This document shows, in pieces, positions 1-5,414 of a DNA stretch of 5,798 nt. The position numbers and the translations under genes were made by a program. The stretch lies in assembly GCA_021791615.1 (NCBI GenBank), contig JAJYWG010000384.1, positions 1 through 5,798 on the forward strand, written 5' to 3'. The number at the start of each line of letters is the position of its first letter. Within the stretch, counting starts at the first letter, position 1. Origin of the DNA: Actinomycetes bacterium. Lineage in GTDB: Bacteria; Actinomycetota; Acidimicrobiia; Acidimicrobiales; RAAP-2. The notes beneath the pieces are model-generated. The model was given only the letters and a program-made list of their open reading frames with translations, did not search any database and was not told the origin of the DNA.

Positions 1-2
1 GG

Positions 3-776
3 AATGGCAGCACCATCCTGAGCGGCACGACCATCCCCACGAGCACGCTCGGCACTACAGGTGACTTCTACTTGGACACCACCTCTGAGGTGCTCTACGG
101 ACCGAAGACTTCGACAGGATGGCCTTTAACTGGGACGAGCCTCGTCGGGCCACAAGGGCTGCAAGGCATCCAAGGCATACAGGGGTTGCAAGGTCCAGCT
201 GGCCCGGGCGAACAGGTCTTCAGCACCGTCGGCAGCTATAGCTTCACGGTCCCAGCTGCGGTGACTGAGCTTCAGGTCGAGGCATGGGGTGGCGGTGGTG
301 GCGGTGGCGCCGGCTTCAGCACCGGCGGTGCCAGCGGCGGCGGTGCAGGCGGCCTTGTCGAGGCATTGGTGCCTGTGACAAGCGGGGTAAATTGCTCCGT
401 CGTGGTCGGTGTCGGCGGCCCCGGCGGCGTCGGCGGCATCGGCGGCGCCGGCGGCAGCTCCAGCGTCACATGTGGCACATCGAGTGCTACGGGCCTCGGC
501 GGCGCCGGCGGCGGCTTCAGCGGCGCCGGCGGTGGTACCAATTACAGCAGCGGCGCCGTACCACTGGCTACAACCTCGGGTGGAGCCGGCTCAAGTGGCA
601 CCTCCACCAGCGGCGGCAACGGAGGTGGCTACTACTACTTCACCCCCAGCAACGGTGGCACCGGCGGCGGCGGTCCCGGCACCGACGTAGGCACCGGCGG
701 CGGTGGCGGCGACAGCGGCGGTGACGGTGGCAATGGCGCGAACGGCCTCGTCATGATCACGCCGGTTACCTCCTAA
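3..776 (+). CDS. Collagen-like / glycine-rich surface or tail-fibre-type protein, 5' end outside window
   Basis: The frame is open from the first full codon at 3 to TAA at 774-776 (257 codons seen), so the true start lies upstream and the in-frame TTG at 72 is not a likely start. Residues 19-35 (G-D-F-Y-L-D...L-Y-G-P-K) form the short spacer module that often precedes collagen-like repeats in bacterial and phage fibre proteins. Residues 49-69 are seven Gly-X-Y triplets (GPQ, GLQ, GIQ, GIQ, GLQ, GPA, GPG). From about residue 77 a beta-type opening (SYSFTVP...V-T-E-L-Q-V-E-A-W) leads into a long glycine-rich domain to the end. This resembles the glycine-rich domain found at the C-termini of phage tail fibres and secreted proteins. 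Two cysteines (131, 157) sit inside it. The inferred role is an extracellular or virion adhesin; no anchor or signal is visible because the N-terminus is missing. The family call is firm, the biological role is not. Confidence 0.8.
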   Translation, partial: NGSTILSGTTIPTSTLGTTGDFYLDTTSEVLYGPKTSTGWPLTGTSLVGPQGLQGIQGIQGLQGPAGPGEQVFSTVGSYSFTVPAAVTELQVEAWGGGGGGGAGFSTGGASGGGAGGLVEALVPVTSGVNCSVVVGVGGPGGVGGIGGAGGSSSVTCGTSSATGLGGAGGGFSGAGGGTNYSSGAVPLATTSGGAGSSGTSTSGGNGGGYYYFTPSNGGTGGGGPGTDVGTGGGGGDSGGDGGNGANGLVMITPVTS

Positions 777-787
777 TGTCTGCGCCC

Positions 788-805
788 GTGCCGGATGGCT
801 GGCAC
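788..805 (+). terminator. Weak stem-loop after the glycine-rich gene
   Basis: GTGCC (788-792) pairs with GGCAC (801-805) across an 8-nt loop, 11 nt after the stop codon. A second short stem, CCCCG (814-818) with CGGGG (826-830), follows. Neither is followed by a T-run, so termination here is only a possibility. Confidence 0.2.
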
Positions 806-809
806 AGAC

Positions 810-952
810 CTACCCCCGGCCGTTTCGGGGCACAAGGGGGGGACAGGGCCGCTCTGACGCTGCATAGCCATCACCGCCCGCCCCGTGGCGCACCCTTGGC
901 TCCGAACGGCCTGGCTGGTACCTGATGAACTACCACCCGGCCGTTTCAGGGC
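810..952 (+). repeat. Two dispersed copies of a 22-23 nt sequence
   Basis: Copy one is at 810-831 and copy two at 930-952. They share CTACC followed by CCCGGCCGTTTC and then GGGC, differing by one inserted A and one G/A change. A shared CTCTGACGC lies 42 to 45 nt after each copy start (852-860, 975-983), with little identity between. The 120-nt spacing suggests an old duplication rather than an array. Confidence 0.4.
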
Positions 953-1055
953 TGCTTTGGGCCGATCCGTGACTCTCTGACGCCAGTCCGACCAGCTGTT
1001 CGCCGCCGACGACACCGGCTCGGAGGGACGAGCCAGTGCTCCGGCGGGGCGGGCA

Positions 1056-1367
1056 CGGACGTTCCGCCCCTCCGATCCGGCCCAGCAGTTCCTCCTACCC
1101 CCCTCCATCGACGATTGGCGGCCAGAGGACCACCCGGCCCGTTTCGTCGCAGAAGCCGTCGACGAACTGCCCGACCTCGGTCCCATCTACGCCTCCTATA
1201 AGAGCTTCGACGGCGCCCCGTCCTACGACCCCACGATGATGCTGACGCTGCTCTTGTGGGGCTACTCGTGCGGGGTGAGCTCTTCTCGGGAGATGGAGCG
1301 GCGCTGTTCGACCGACGTCGCCTTCCGCTACCTCTCTGCCAACCAGGCCCCCGACTACCGCGTTTGA
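1056..1367 (+). pseudogene. IS1182-type (DUF772) transposase, N-terminal remnant
   Basis: In the frame of position 1056 the sequence reads R-T-F-R-P-S-D-P, then Q-Q-F-L-L-P-P-S-I-D-D-W, then P-E-D-H-P-A-R-F-V. It continues through Y-D-P-T-M-M-L-T-L-L-L-W-G-Y and ends ...S-A-N-Q-A-P-D-Y-R-V-stop (TGA 1365-1367). This is the conserved N-terminal DUF772 region of IS1182-like DDE transposases. The family normally runs on with a T-I-A-R-F-R-type motif and several hundred further residues carrying the catalytic triad; none of that is present. The frame is open from 981, but no ATG, GTG or TTG precedes the conserved part, so the start is lost too. In the +2 frame the next codons (1367-1378) read T-I-D-R, hinting that a small insertion at about 1362-1366 broke the frame before the sequence diverged. 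It is a dead fossil and makes no functional transposase. Confidence 0.8.
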
Positions 1368-1398
1368 CGATCGATCGCATGTCGACAGAGCATGTGCC

Positions 1399-2025
1399 GT
1401 GTCTGCTGACTCGCTCGGCCTGGGTGCAATGTTTCTTCCGCCCGATGGCGCCGAGGCGGGCTGGCTCGTATGTCGACGGCTGCGGCGAGAAGACACCGCG
1501 GCGCTGTACGAGGCCATTCTCACGTCGCTCGACCACCTTCGGCCCTGGATGCCTTGGGCCGATAGCTACACCCGCGAGATGGCAGAAGACTTCGTCGCCC
1601 GGCACACATCTGCCCCGCCGAGCGAGCCGGTCACTGATACTCACTACGTCGCGGCCGACCGAACCGGACGGCTGCTCGGTCTCTGCGGGCTGCACGGGAG
1701 GCTCGGAGCCGGGCGGCTAGAGATCGGCTACTGGGTCGACGCGAGGCACACCAAGCGAGGAGTCGCCACGCTGTCGGCTGCCATGCTCACCGAGCGCGCA
1801 CTGGAACTACCCGGGATCGACGCCGTCGAGATCCATCACGACGAGGTGAACGGTGTAAGCGGTCGCGTCCCGGCCAAGCTCGGCTTCGAACACGTAGCCA
1901 CCGTCAAAGACGAGCCGGAGGCGCCAGCTGAGAGCGGAGTCGAGTGGCAGTGGCGCCTCGACAAAGATGCCTGGCCGGCGAGCCCGGCCAAGCAGCTGCT
2001 CGACGCCGCCCGCGCGGCTGGTTGA
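1399..2025 (+). CDS. GNAT-family N-acetyltransferase, RimJ/RimL type
   Basis: This encodes 208 residues from GTG 1399; ATG 1429 (residue 11) is an alternative start, and neither has a strong Shine-Dalgarno. The product is a soluble acetyl-CoA-dependent acetyltransferase. Family marks are L-V-C-R-R-L-R-R-E-D (residues 23-32), S-L-D-H-L-R-P-W-M-P-W (43-53), and G-x-C-G-L-H (94-99). L-E-I-G-Y-W-V (107-113) is followed by the acetyl-CoA pyrophosphate loop K-R-G-V-A-T (119-124), then V-E-I-H-H-D-E-V-N (143-151) and P-A-K-L-G-F (158-163). The E-I-H-H-D-E-x-N segment is characteristic of actinobacterial RimJ/RimL-like enzymes. Relatives acetylate N-termini of ribosomal proteins or small amines, so the substrate here is unknown. 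Length is normal for the family with a modest C-terminal tail. It starts 31 nt after the transposase remnant, so its native upstream region may have been replaced. Confidence 0.9.
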   Translation: MSADSLGLGAMFLPPDGAEAGWLVCRRLRREDTAALYEAILTSLDHLRPWMPWADSYTREMAEDFVARHTSAPPSEPVTDTHYVAADRTGRLLGLCGLHGRLGAGRLEIGYWVDARHTKRGVATLSAAMLTERALELPGIDAVEIHHDEVNGVSGRVPAKLGFEHVATVKDEPEAPAESGVEWQWRLDKDAWPASPAKQLLDAARAAG

Positions 2026-2300
2026 GCGAGCCGGTAGCTCTCCCCCAGCCCGACTGGCCACCGGCCACGGCGTCGCTGGCTCAATCAATCACATCCCGGT
2101 GGCTCACCCCCGTCGCGAACCGCATCTGGCTCACCCGCTGACACCCAGTCACCACCCCGCCAGCGCCACCCTGATGTTAAGGTTTCGGGAACTGCCACAA
2201 TCTACGAGCGAGACCGATCCGTGCGAAATCGCTGGCAACTGGTGGACTCTTGAAAGGCGGCAAGAGGCAGGGACGTCGGCGGCCGCATACTATTGTATTC
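2026..2300. other. Intergenic interval upstream of the regulator gene
   Basis: No gene is supported here. It contains a short stem-loop after the acetyltransferase, TGGCC (2055-2059) with GGCCA (2063-2067), without a T-run. Three copies of TGGCTCA lie at 2077, 2100 and 2127, the last two extended to TGGCTCACCC. A locally AT-richer patch around 2173-2200 and the candidate promoter of the regulator at 2288-2293 complete it. Confidence 0.45.
2288..2293 (+). promoter_or_regulatory. Candidate -10 element for a leaderless regulator mRNA
   Basis: TACTAT fits the actinobacterial TANNNT -10 pattern and ends 7 nt before the A of ATG 2301. Transcription would then begin at or next to the start codon. 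No Shine-Dalgarno lies just upstream of 2301, which fits leaderless translation. No good -35 hexamer is seen at normal spacing; TTGAAA at 2250-2255 is too far away. Confidence 0.4.
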
Positions 2301-2678
2301 ATGAAGCACGAGAGCAAGGGATCCGCGGCGGAGCTGTTGCGGGAGGCTCGCCAGCGAGCAGGGTTGAGCCAGGGGGTGCTGGCGGCTCGGGCTGAGGTAC
2401 CAAGGACGATGGTCTCAACGTACGAGCGGGGACTACGTCAGCCGACCTTGCCAACGCTGCGGCGTCTACTGTGCGCGGCCGGCTTCGATCTGGCGGTGCA
2501 TCTCGTGCGGATCTCTGGAGAGGCCTCGGTGCTCGGCGAGATGGAGGCGAAGCTAAGCGCAGAGGAGCACGAGATCTGGGAGCGGCTGATCCGTGACGAC
2601 GGCGAGTCGGGAGCGCAACCGCGGCGACCGCCTGTTCGAGCTAACGAGCAGCCCCGCCACCGGCAGCAAGGAAGATGA
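2301..2678 (+). CDS. XRE-family helix-turn-helix transcriptional regulator
   Basis: This encodes 125 residues from ATG 2301. The frame extends up to TTG 2250, but those codons precede the conserved domain and have no ribosome site, so 2301 is preferred. Residues 9-68 form a Cro/CI-type HTH: A-A-E-L-L-R-E-A-R (9-17), G-L-S-Q-G-V-L-A-A-R-A (21-31), the recognition helix region R-T-M-V-S-T-Y-E-R-G (35-44), then Q-P-T-L-P-T-L-R-R-L-L (48-57) and A-A-G-F-D-L (59-64). This single-domain form is common in actinobacteria, both as antitoxins and as local repressors. The C-terminal 60 residues include an acidic helix (E-A-K-L-S-A-E-E-H-E-I-W-E-R-L, 82-96) and an Arg/Pro/Gln-rich tail. Its TGA (2676-2678) overlaps the transporter ATG at 2675. 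Translational coupling and a role in controlling that transporter are likely, though unproven. No toxin gene is seen beside it. Confidence 0.82.
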   Translation: MKHESKGSAAELLREARQRAGLSQGVLAARAEVPRTMVSTYERGLRQPTLPTLRRLLCAAGFDLAVHLVRISGEASVLGEMEAKLSAEEHEIWERLIRDDGESGAQPRRPPVRANEQPRHRQQGR

Positions 2679-3277
2679 GCGCGACTTCAGGCCGCCCTCC
2701 TCGTCCCCCTGGACTCTTTCATCACCGGGCGTTCCGCCTGGTGTGGATTGGCGAGAGCACCAGCGCGGTCGGCAATGCGGTCACTGCTTTCGCGCTGCCG
2801 CTCGTGGCCGTTACGACCCTGCACGCCAGCACCCTGGCTGTCGGTCTTCTTTACGCTTTCGAGTGGCTGCCGTGGCTCATCCTGGGCCTACCTGCAGGCG
2901 CACTGATCGATCGCTGGAACCCTCGCACCACCATGATCGCGTGCGATGTGGTCTCCCTGGCCGTATTGGCAACGGTGCCCATCTCCGGCTGGCTCGGCGT
3001 GCTCTCGCTCACCCAGGTTCTCGTCGTAGCGGTCGCCGCAGGGATCTCCTCGGTGTTCTTCACCACTTCCTACACTCTGCTGCTGCCGCGCATTGTCGCC
3101 CCTTGGGGTATTCATCTGACCCGACTTCCGCTGGTCAGCGAGTCATCCGCCAGGGGCGATCCGCCTTGGGGCGATCCAGGCTCGGCGGGTGTCCACGCCG
3201 CCACGGCGGTACCGGCGGCACCTTCTTCGACTTCGAATCGGCGACGAGCTGCCGGTAGCGCACCGGATCGTGGTTGA
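2675..3277 (+). pseudogene. MFS transporter, truncated by IS1595-type element
   Basis: The start is ATG 2675, in a 4-nt ATGA overlap with the upstream regulator and with a purine-rich AAGGAAG directly before it. Residues 1-143 are the N-terminal part of a major facilitator transporter. H-R-A-F-R-L-V-W-I-G-E (17-27) leads to hydrophobic segments at about 34-52, 55-78, 88-106 and 108-136. Motif A reads G-A-L-I-D-R-W-N-P-R (75-84) at the loop between membrane segments 2 and 3. The native gene ends at about 3104. Beyond it, 57 codons are read through the IS inverted repeat and antisense to its transposase until the TGA at 3275-3277, adding a Pro/Ala/Ser/Arg-rich tail with no membrane segments. 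A full MFS protein has about 400 residues and 12 helices, so transport activity is not expected. It is probably a drug or metabolite efflux family; the substrate cannot be told. Confidence 0.8.
3105..3126 (+). repeat. IS1595-type left terminal inverted repeat
   Basis: It begins GGGGTATTCATCTGAC and ends CCGACT, and is the exact reverse complement of 4196-4217. It lies 8 nt beyond the transposase stop codon (3135-3137). Confidence 0.9.
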
Positions 3278-4184
3278 CCGCCAGCTCGAGCACTCGGTAG
3301 AAGAGGAGTCCGTGGCTCCTCGCGGTGCGGCGATTGAAGCGGAAGACGAACTCGTTCAGATAGCTCTGCAAATGAGGGTCTCCGACCGAGCCCTGATGGG
3401 TGCCCAGCATCCATCGCTTGGCGAGTGAGGCGACGCGGTGCACGCCGGGAAGCAGCGCCCCGACATCCTCGCCGCGGGCAGCGGCCGCCCGCTGGCTGTG
3501 GGGCTCGTGGACATAGCCGAGCCGGGTGATGCCCACGTAGCTGGGCCATCCGTCGGTGACCACGGTCGCCCCGGGCTCGACACTGTCAGCGACAAAGCGC
3601 TGGAGGGACTCGGCGGAGGCGTCCTTCACCACTGCCATGCGGCAGCGGCCGTACCCATGCGGTTCCTTGCGCTCGACGGCGATCGCCACCAGGGACTTCT
3701 TGCCCTTCGTCCGTCCTCTCAGGCCGGGCTCCTCGCCGCCGAACCAGGTCTCGTCCACCTCGACGGTGCCGGTGAGCCGGTCCCGGCCGGGTCGGACGAG
3801 CACCGAGCGCAGGCGATGCAGCATCGCCCACGCCGTCGGATACGAGCCGATCTCGAGGGCGCGCTGGAGACCAAGCGCAGAGACGCCCTCCTTCTGGGAG
3901 ACGAACATCCAACAGGCAGCGAACCACACCGTGAGGGGCGTCCTGCGCCGGTCGAACAACGTGCCCGCCGTCACGGCCGTCTGCCTCAGGCAGCTCGCGC
4001 ACTTGTAGCTTCCGTCAGCCACGATCCAGCCGCTCGGGTTCTCGCACCGAGGGCAGACGAACCCTTGTGGCCATCGCAGCCAAGCAAGGTAGTCGAGGCA
4101 GTCCGCGTCGGTCGAGAACCACGACTGCAAGTCGCCGGTCGAGCGTGGGTAGTGCACCCCGCCCCGGGGATGAGCGACCGCCAC
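3135..4184 (-). CDS. IS1595-family transposase
   Basis: This encodes 349 residues from GTG 4184 to TGA 3135-3137 with no break. The N-terminus (about residues 10-40) has the family segment H-Y-P-R-S...F-S-T-D-A-D-C-L-D-Y-L. A zinc ribbon follows with C44-P-R-C47 and C62-A-S-C65. The DDE-type catalytic domain shows D144 in V-E-V-D-E-T-W-F-G-G and D211 in V-V-T-D-G-W-P-S-Y. A conserved K256 sits in H-R-V-A-S-L-A-K-R-W. The position seven residues before that lysine, where many relatives carry the third acidic residue, is H249. The region Y-L-N-E-F-V-F-R-F-N-R-R (275-286) is the usual C-terminal family block. A basic, proline-rich tail follows residue 315 and runs almost to the IS end. It catalyses cut or copy and paste of its own element. 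The reading frame looks intact, so the element may still be active. Confidence 0.92.
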   Translation of the reverse strand: MAVAHPRGGVHYPRSTGDLQSWFSTDADCLDYLAWLRWPQGFVCPRCENPSGWIVADGSYKCASCLRQTAVTAGTLFDRRRTPLTVWFAACWMFVSQKEGVSALGLQRALEIGSYPTAWAMLHRLRSVLVRPGRDRLTGTVEVDETWFGGEEPGLRGRTKGKKSLVAIAVERKEPHGYGRCRMAVVKDASAESLQRFVADSVEPGATVVTDGWPSYVGITRLGYVHEPHSQRAAAARGEDVGALLPGVHRVASLAKRWMLGTHQGSVGDPHLQSYLNEFVFRFNRRTARSHGLLFYRVLELAVNHDPVRYRQLVADSKSKKVPPVPPWRRGHPPSLDRPKADRPWRMTR

Positions 4185-4195
4185 GCCGTCAGCGT

Positions 4196-4217
4196 AGTCG
4201 GGTCAGATGAATACCCC
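4196..4217 (-). repeat. IS1595-type right terminal inverted repeat
   Basis: On the plus strand it begins AGTCGG and ends GATGAATACCCC, the exact reverse complement of 3105-3126. It lies 11 nt upstream of the transposase start codon, so any transposase promoter must overlap it or lie outside it. Confidence 0.9.
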
Positions 4218-4636
4218 AAAAAAGCACAACTGCAGGCACCCGGAACAACTGTGCCAGCAAGCCTCCTGGGATGGGGACCGTACCACCACGATCTTCGGCT
4301 ACGCCAGCGAGAGAGCGACCATCCTTGCGCTCAATCGCCTGTTGACCTGGCGCACTTGGCAGAGCCCTCATCGTCGGGTCCCCCTCTGGCTCAGCACAGA
4401 GCCTGGGGCAGTCTCCCTCCTAGCAGCCGGTGAGACAAGTGTCCAAGTGGTCTCATTCTCAGACAGGTCCGTCACTCTCGGAATTGAGCGCCACCGAGCC
4501 GCTCGACTCGACCAGCTGTCTGCGCCGCGGCACCTTCGCTCTGTCAGCCGGACCTCTTGACCGGTTGTTAAGAGGTTGCGTGGCGCACCGAGCGGCATCG
4601 TCCCAGGTCAAAGGCTATTTTCCCGTCGGGGAGGTA
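4218..4636. other. Gene-poor interval between the IS and the repeat cluster
   Basis: No protein family is recognisable on either strand; the plus frame 4207-4560 begins inside the IS repeat and has no domain character. The rest of the MFS gene is not here. Structure seen: TGAGAC (4431-4436) inverted to GTCTCA (4450-4455) around two direct copies of AAGTG. There is also a stem CCTCTTGAC (4553-4561) with GTTAAGAGG (4567-4575), one G-T pair included, around a CGGTT loop. Confidence 0.5.
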
Positions 4637-4640
4637 CTCT

Positions 4641-4700
4641 TGACCACCTATTTGACCACCAAGCTGACCACCAACTTTGGTGGTCAAATCTGGTGGTCAA
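4641..4700. repeat. Cluster of TGACCACC motifs in direct and inverted orientation
   Basis: Here T-GACCACC is taken as TGACCACC at 4641-4648, 4653-4660 and 4665-4672 (12-nt steps, about one helical turn). It then appears inverted as GGTGGTCA at 4679-4686 and 4692-4699. One more direct copy is on the far side of the tRNA (4841-4848). The arms form a perfect 11-bp inverted pair, 4651-4661 with 4678-4688. Regular phasing suggests protein binding sites; candidates are integrase arm sites beside a tRNA attachment site, or an operator. Confidence 0.6.
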
Positions 4701-4703
4701 TCC

Positions 4704-4718
4704 GGCAGTCTCACTGCC
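4704..4718 (-). terminator. Short stem-loop downstream of tRNA-Pro
   Basis: GGCAGT (4704-4709) pairs perfectly with ACTGCC (4713-4718) across a 3-nt loop, about 40 nt after the encoded CCA on the tRNA strand. There is no T-run, so a terminator role is only plausible. Confidence 0.3.
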
Positions 4719-4756
4719 TCTAACTCGCCTCGCAAGGCTGTGACCAGGACTTTCTC

Positions 4757-4834
4757 TGGTCGGGCTGCCGGGATTTGAACCCGGGACCTCTTGACCCCCA
4801 GTCAAGCGCGCTAACCAAGCTGCGCCACAGCCCG
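4757..4834 (-). tRNA. tRNA-Pro (anticodon GGG), CCA encoded
   Basis: Read on the minus strand from 4834, all four arms fold. The acceptor CGGGCTG pairs with CAGCCCG. The D-stem is GCGC/GCGC with loop AGCTTGGTTA, and the anticodon stem is CTTGA/TCAAG with loop CTGGGGG (anticodon GGG, decoding CCC and CCU). The T-stem is CCGGG/CCCGG with loop TTCAAAT. The discriminator base is A (complement of 4760), followed by CCA encoded at 4757-4759. Overall it matches proline tRNA style (TGGCGCAGCTTGGT). tRNA 3' ends are frequent integration targets; here the 3' side faces the repeat cluster at 4641-4700. Confidence 0.95.
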
Positions 4835-5009
4835 TCTATCTGACCACCGACTTGATCGGCAGCTGCCGACGCTCAAGGAAACGCGCCAGCCCGCTCATCG
4901 TAGCCGGCCTCCCGAGCGGCACCGAGTGTCAGACGCGGGCGCAGTGGGTCGCCGCGCCATACAGGACGAGGAGCGCTTCTGATTGGGCTGGCCATCCAGG
5001 AGGATTGGC

Positions 5010-5090
5010 ATGGGCCGCGGACCCCGACTGCTATGGGCGGCCGCAGCTACCCGGCTGTGCAAGCGATCTTGCCGCTCCCGACTCTCATAG
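5010..5090 (+). CDS. Possible 26-residue small ORF with strong Shine-Dalgarno
   Basis: ATG 5010 is preceded by AGGAGGA, about 5 nt away, the best ribosome-binding match in this gap. The frame ends at TAG 5088-5090. The product (M-G-R-G-P-R-L-L-W-A-A-A-A-T-R-L...) is basic, with Arg and two Cys and a short hydrophobic stretch. No family is recognised. It may be a real micropeptide or a chance ORF. Confidence 0.25.
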   Translation: MGRGPRLLWAAAATRLCKRSCRSRLS

Positions 5091-5408
5091 GGTCCGTGTG
5101 TCCGCCCGCAGACGAGCCCCAACAGTGTGTTCGGATCCTTGGGAGGACCGGGCGGACGACGAAGCGGTCACCCACCATCAGCCGGCTCCTGTCTCGGTTG
5201 CTGGTGCCAGCAGAAGCGCCGTGCCACCCTGCCCGCAAGGCTGCGGACCTACCAGGCGAGCGCTCTCGGTCTTCGCCTCGATTTCGAGCTCTTCCTCGCG
5301 AGCCAGGGGCGGCGGGTGCGGGTGCGGGGCCGCCTGTGGCTGCCGGGCCGTACCTGGAGCTCCGTGAGGGGCCACTCGGTTTGCCCCCTCATCGGCTGAG
5401 CCATCAGC

Positions 5409-5414
5409 TAATTT
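5409..5414 (+). promoter_or_regulatory. Candidate -10 element for the RDD gene
   Basis: TAATTT is an AT-rich TANNNT-type hexamer in a GC-rich setting, 30 nt before the ATG. It would give a 5' leader of about 24 nt that includes the Shine-Dalgarno AGGGGGA (5433-5439). TTGCCC at 5381-5386 is 22 nt away, too far for a normal -35. Confidence 0.25.

Larger units (their letters stand above)
777..1055. other. Gene-free interval between surface-protein gene and transposase remnant
   Basis: I see no credible coding region on either strand. The interval holds a near-repeat of 22-23 nt (810-831 and 930-952) and a 6-bp perfect stem-loop, GGCTCG (1017-1022) with CGAGCC (1029-1034), just before the transposase remnant. 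Minus-strand reading frames across it have no recognisable protein character and run on into the complement of the transposase remnant. Confidence 0.5.
3105..4217 (-). mobile_element. IS1595-family insertion sequence
   Basis: The 1113-bp element is bounded by perfect 22-bp inverted repeats (3105-3126 and 4196-4217); the match extends 2 bp outward on each side (3103-3104 TT, 4218-4219 AA). It carries a single minus-strand transposase filling most of its length, the usual plan of a simple IS of this family. The family normally leaves an 8-bp target duplication. Here the flanks are CGCCCCTT and AAAAAAGC, which do not match, and trimming or extending by the 2 bp does not help. It interrupts the MFS gene on the left. 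Confidence 0.88.

Noticed and set aside
284..724. Arg/Trp-rich and Ala/Pro-rich frames inside the glycine-rich gene
   Set aside because: They are frame-shifted readings of GGC/GGT-rich glycine codons.
810..952. CRISPR repeats
   Set aside because: There are only two copies, 120 nt apart and unequal in length, with no regular spacers and no cas gene.
946..1695. 249-codon minus-strand open frame
   Set aside because: It is antisense to the clear transposase remnant and to the start of the acetyltransferase, is Arg/Ser/Gly-rich with no domain, and is explained by GC-rich codon structure.
2593..3258. Plus-strand frame starting inside the regulator, considered as a toxin partner
   Set aside because: It overlaps both the regulator tail and the transporter, and has no toxin-like or other domain; the transporter frame has clear membrane segments and motif A.
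4189..4371. 60-codon minus-strand frame entering the IS right end
   Set aside because: It has no family resemblance and its last codons are the IS inverted repeat; considered as a start of another IS gene but not supportable.
3438..4433. 331-codon plus-strand open frame
   Set aside because: It lies antisense to the intact IS1595 transposase, whose zinc ribbon and catalytic motifs are unmistakable, and it crosses the IS boundary.
4550..4796. 13-nt identity GGACCTCTTGACC between 4550-4562 and the tRNA (4784-4796) as a duplicated attachment core
   Set aside because: The match covers only the anticodon-stem and variable-loop region and does not extend to the tRNA 3' end as att duplications do. 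A 13-mer match in 5.8 kb is not rare enough alone.
4852..5367. 171-codon plus-strand frame after the tRNA
   Set aside because: It has no ribosome site, domain or hydrophobic pattern, and the composition is rich in Arg, Ala, Cys and Ser as in chance GC-rich frames.
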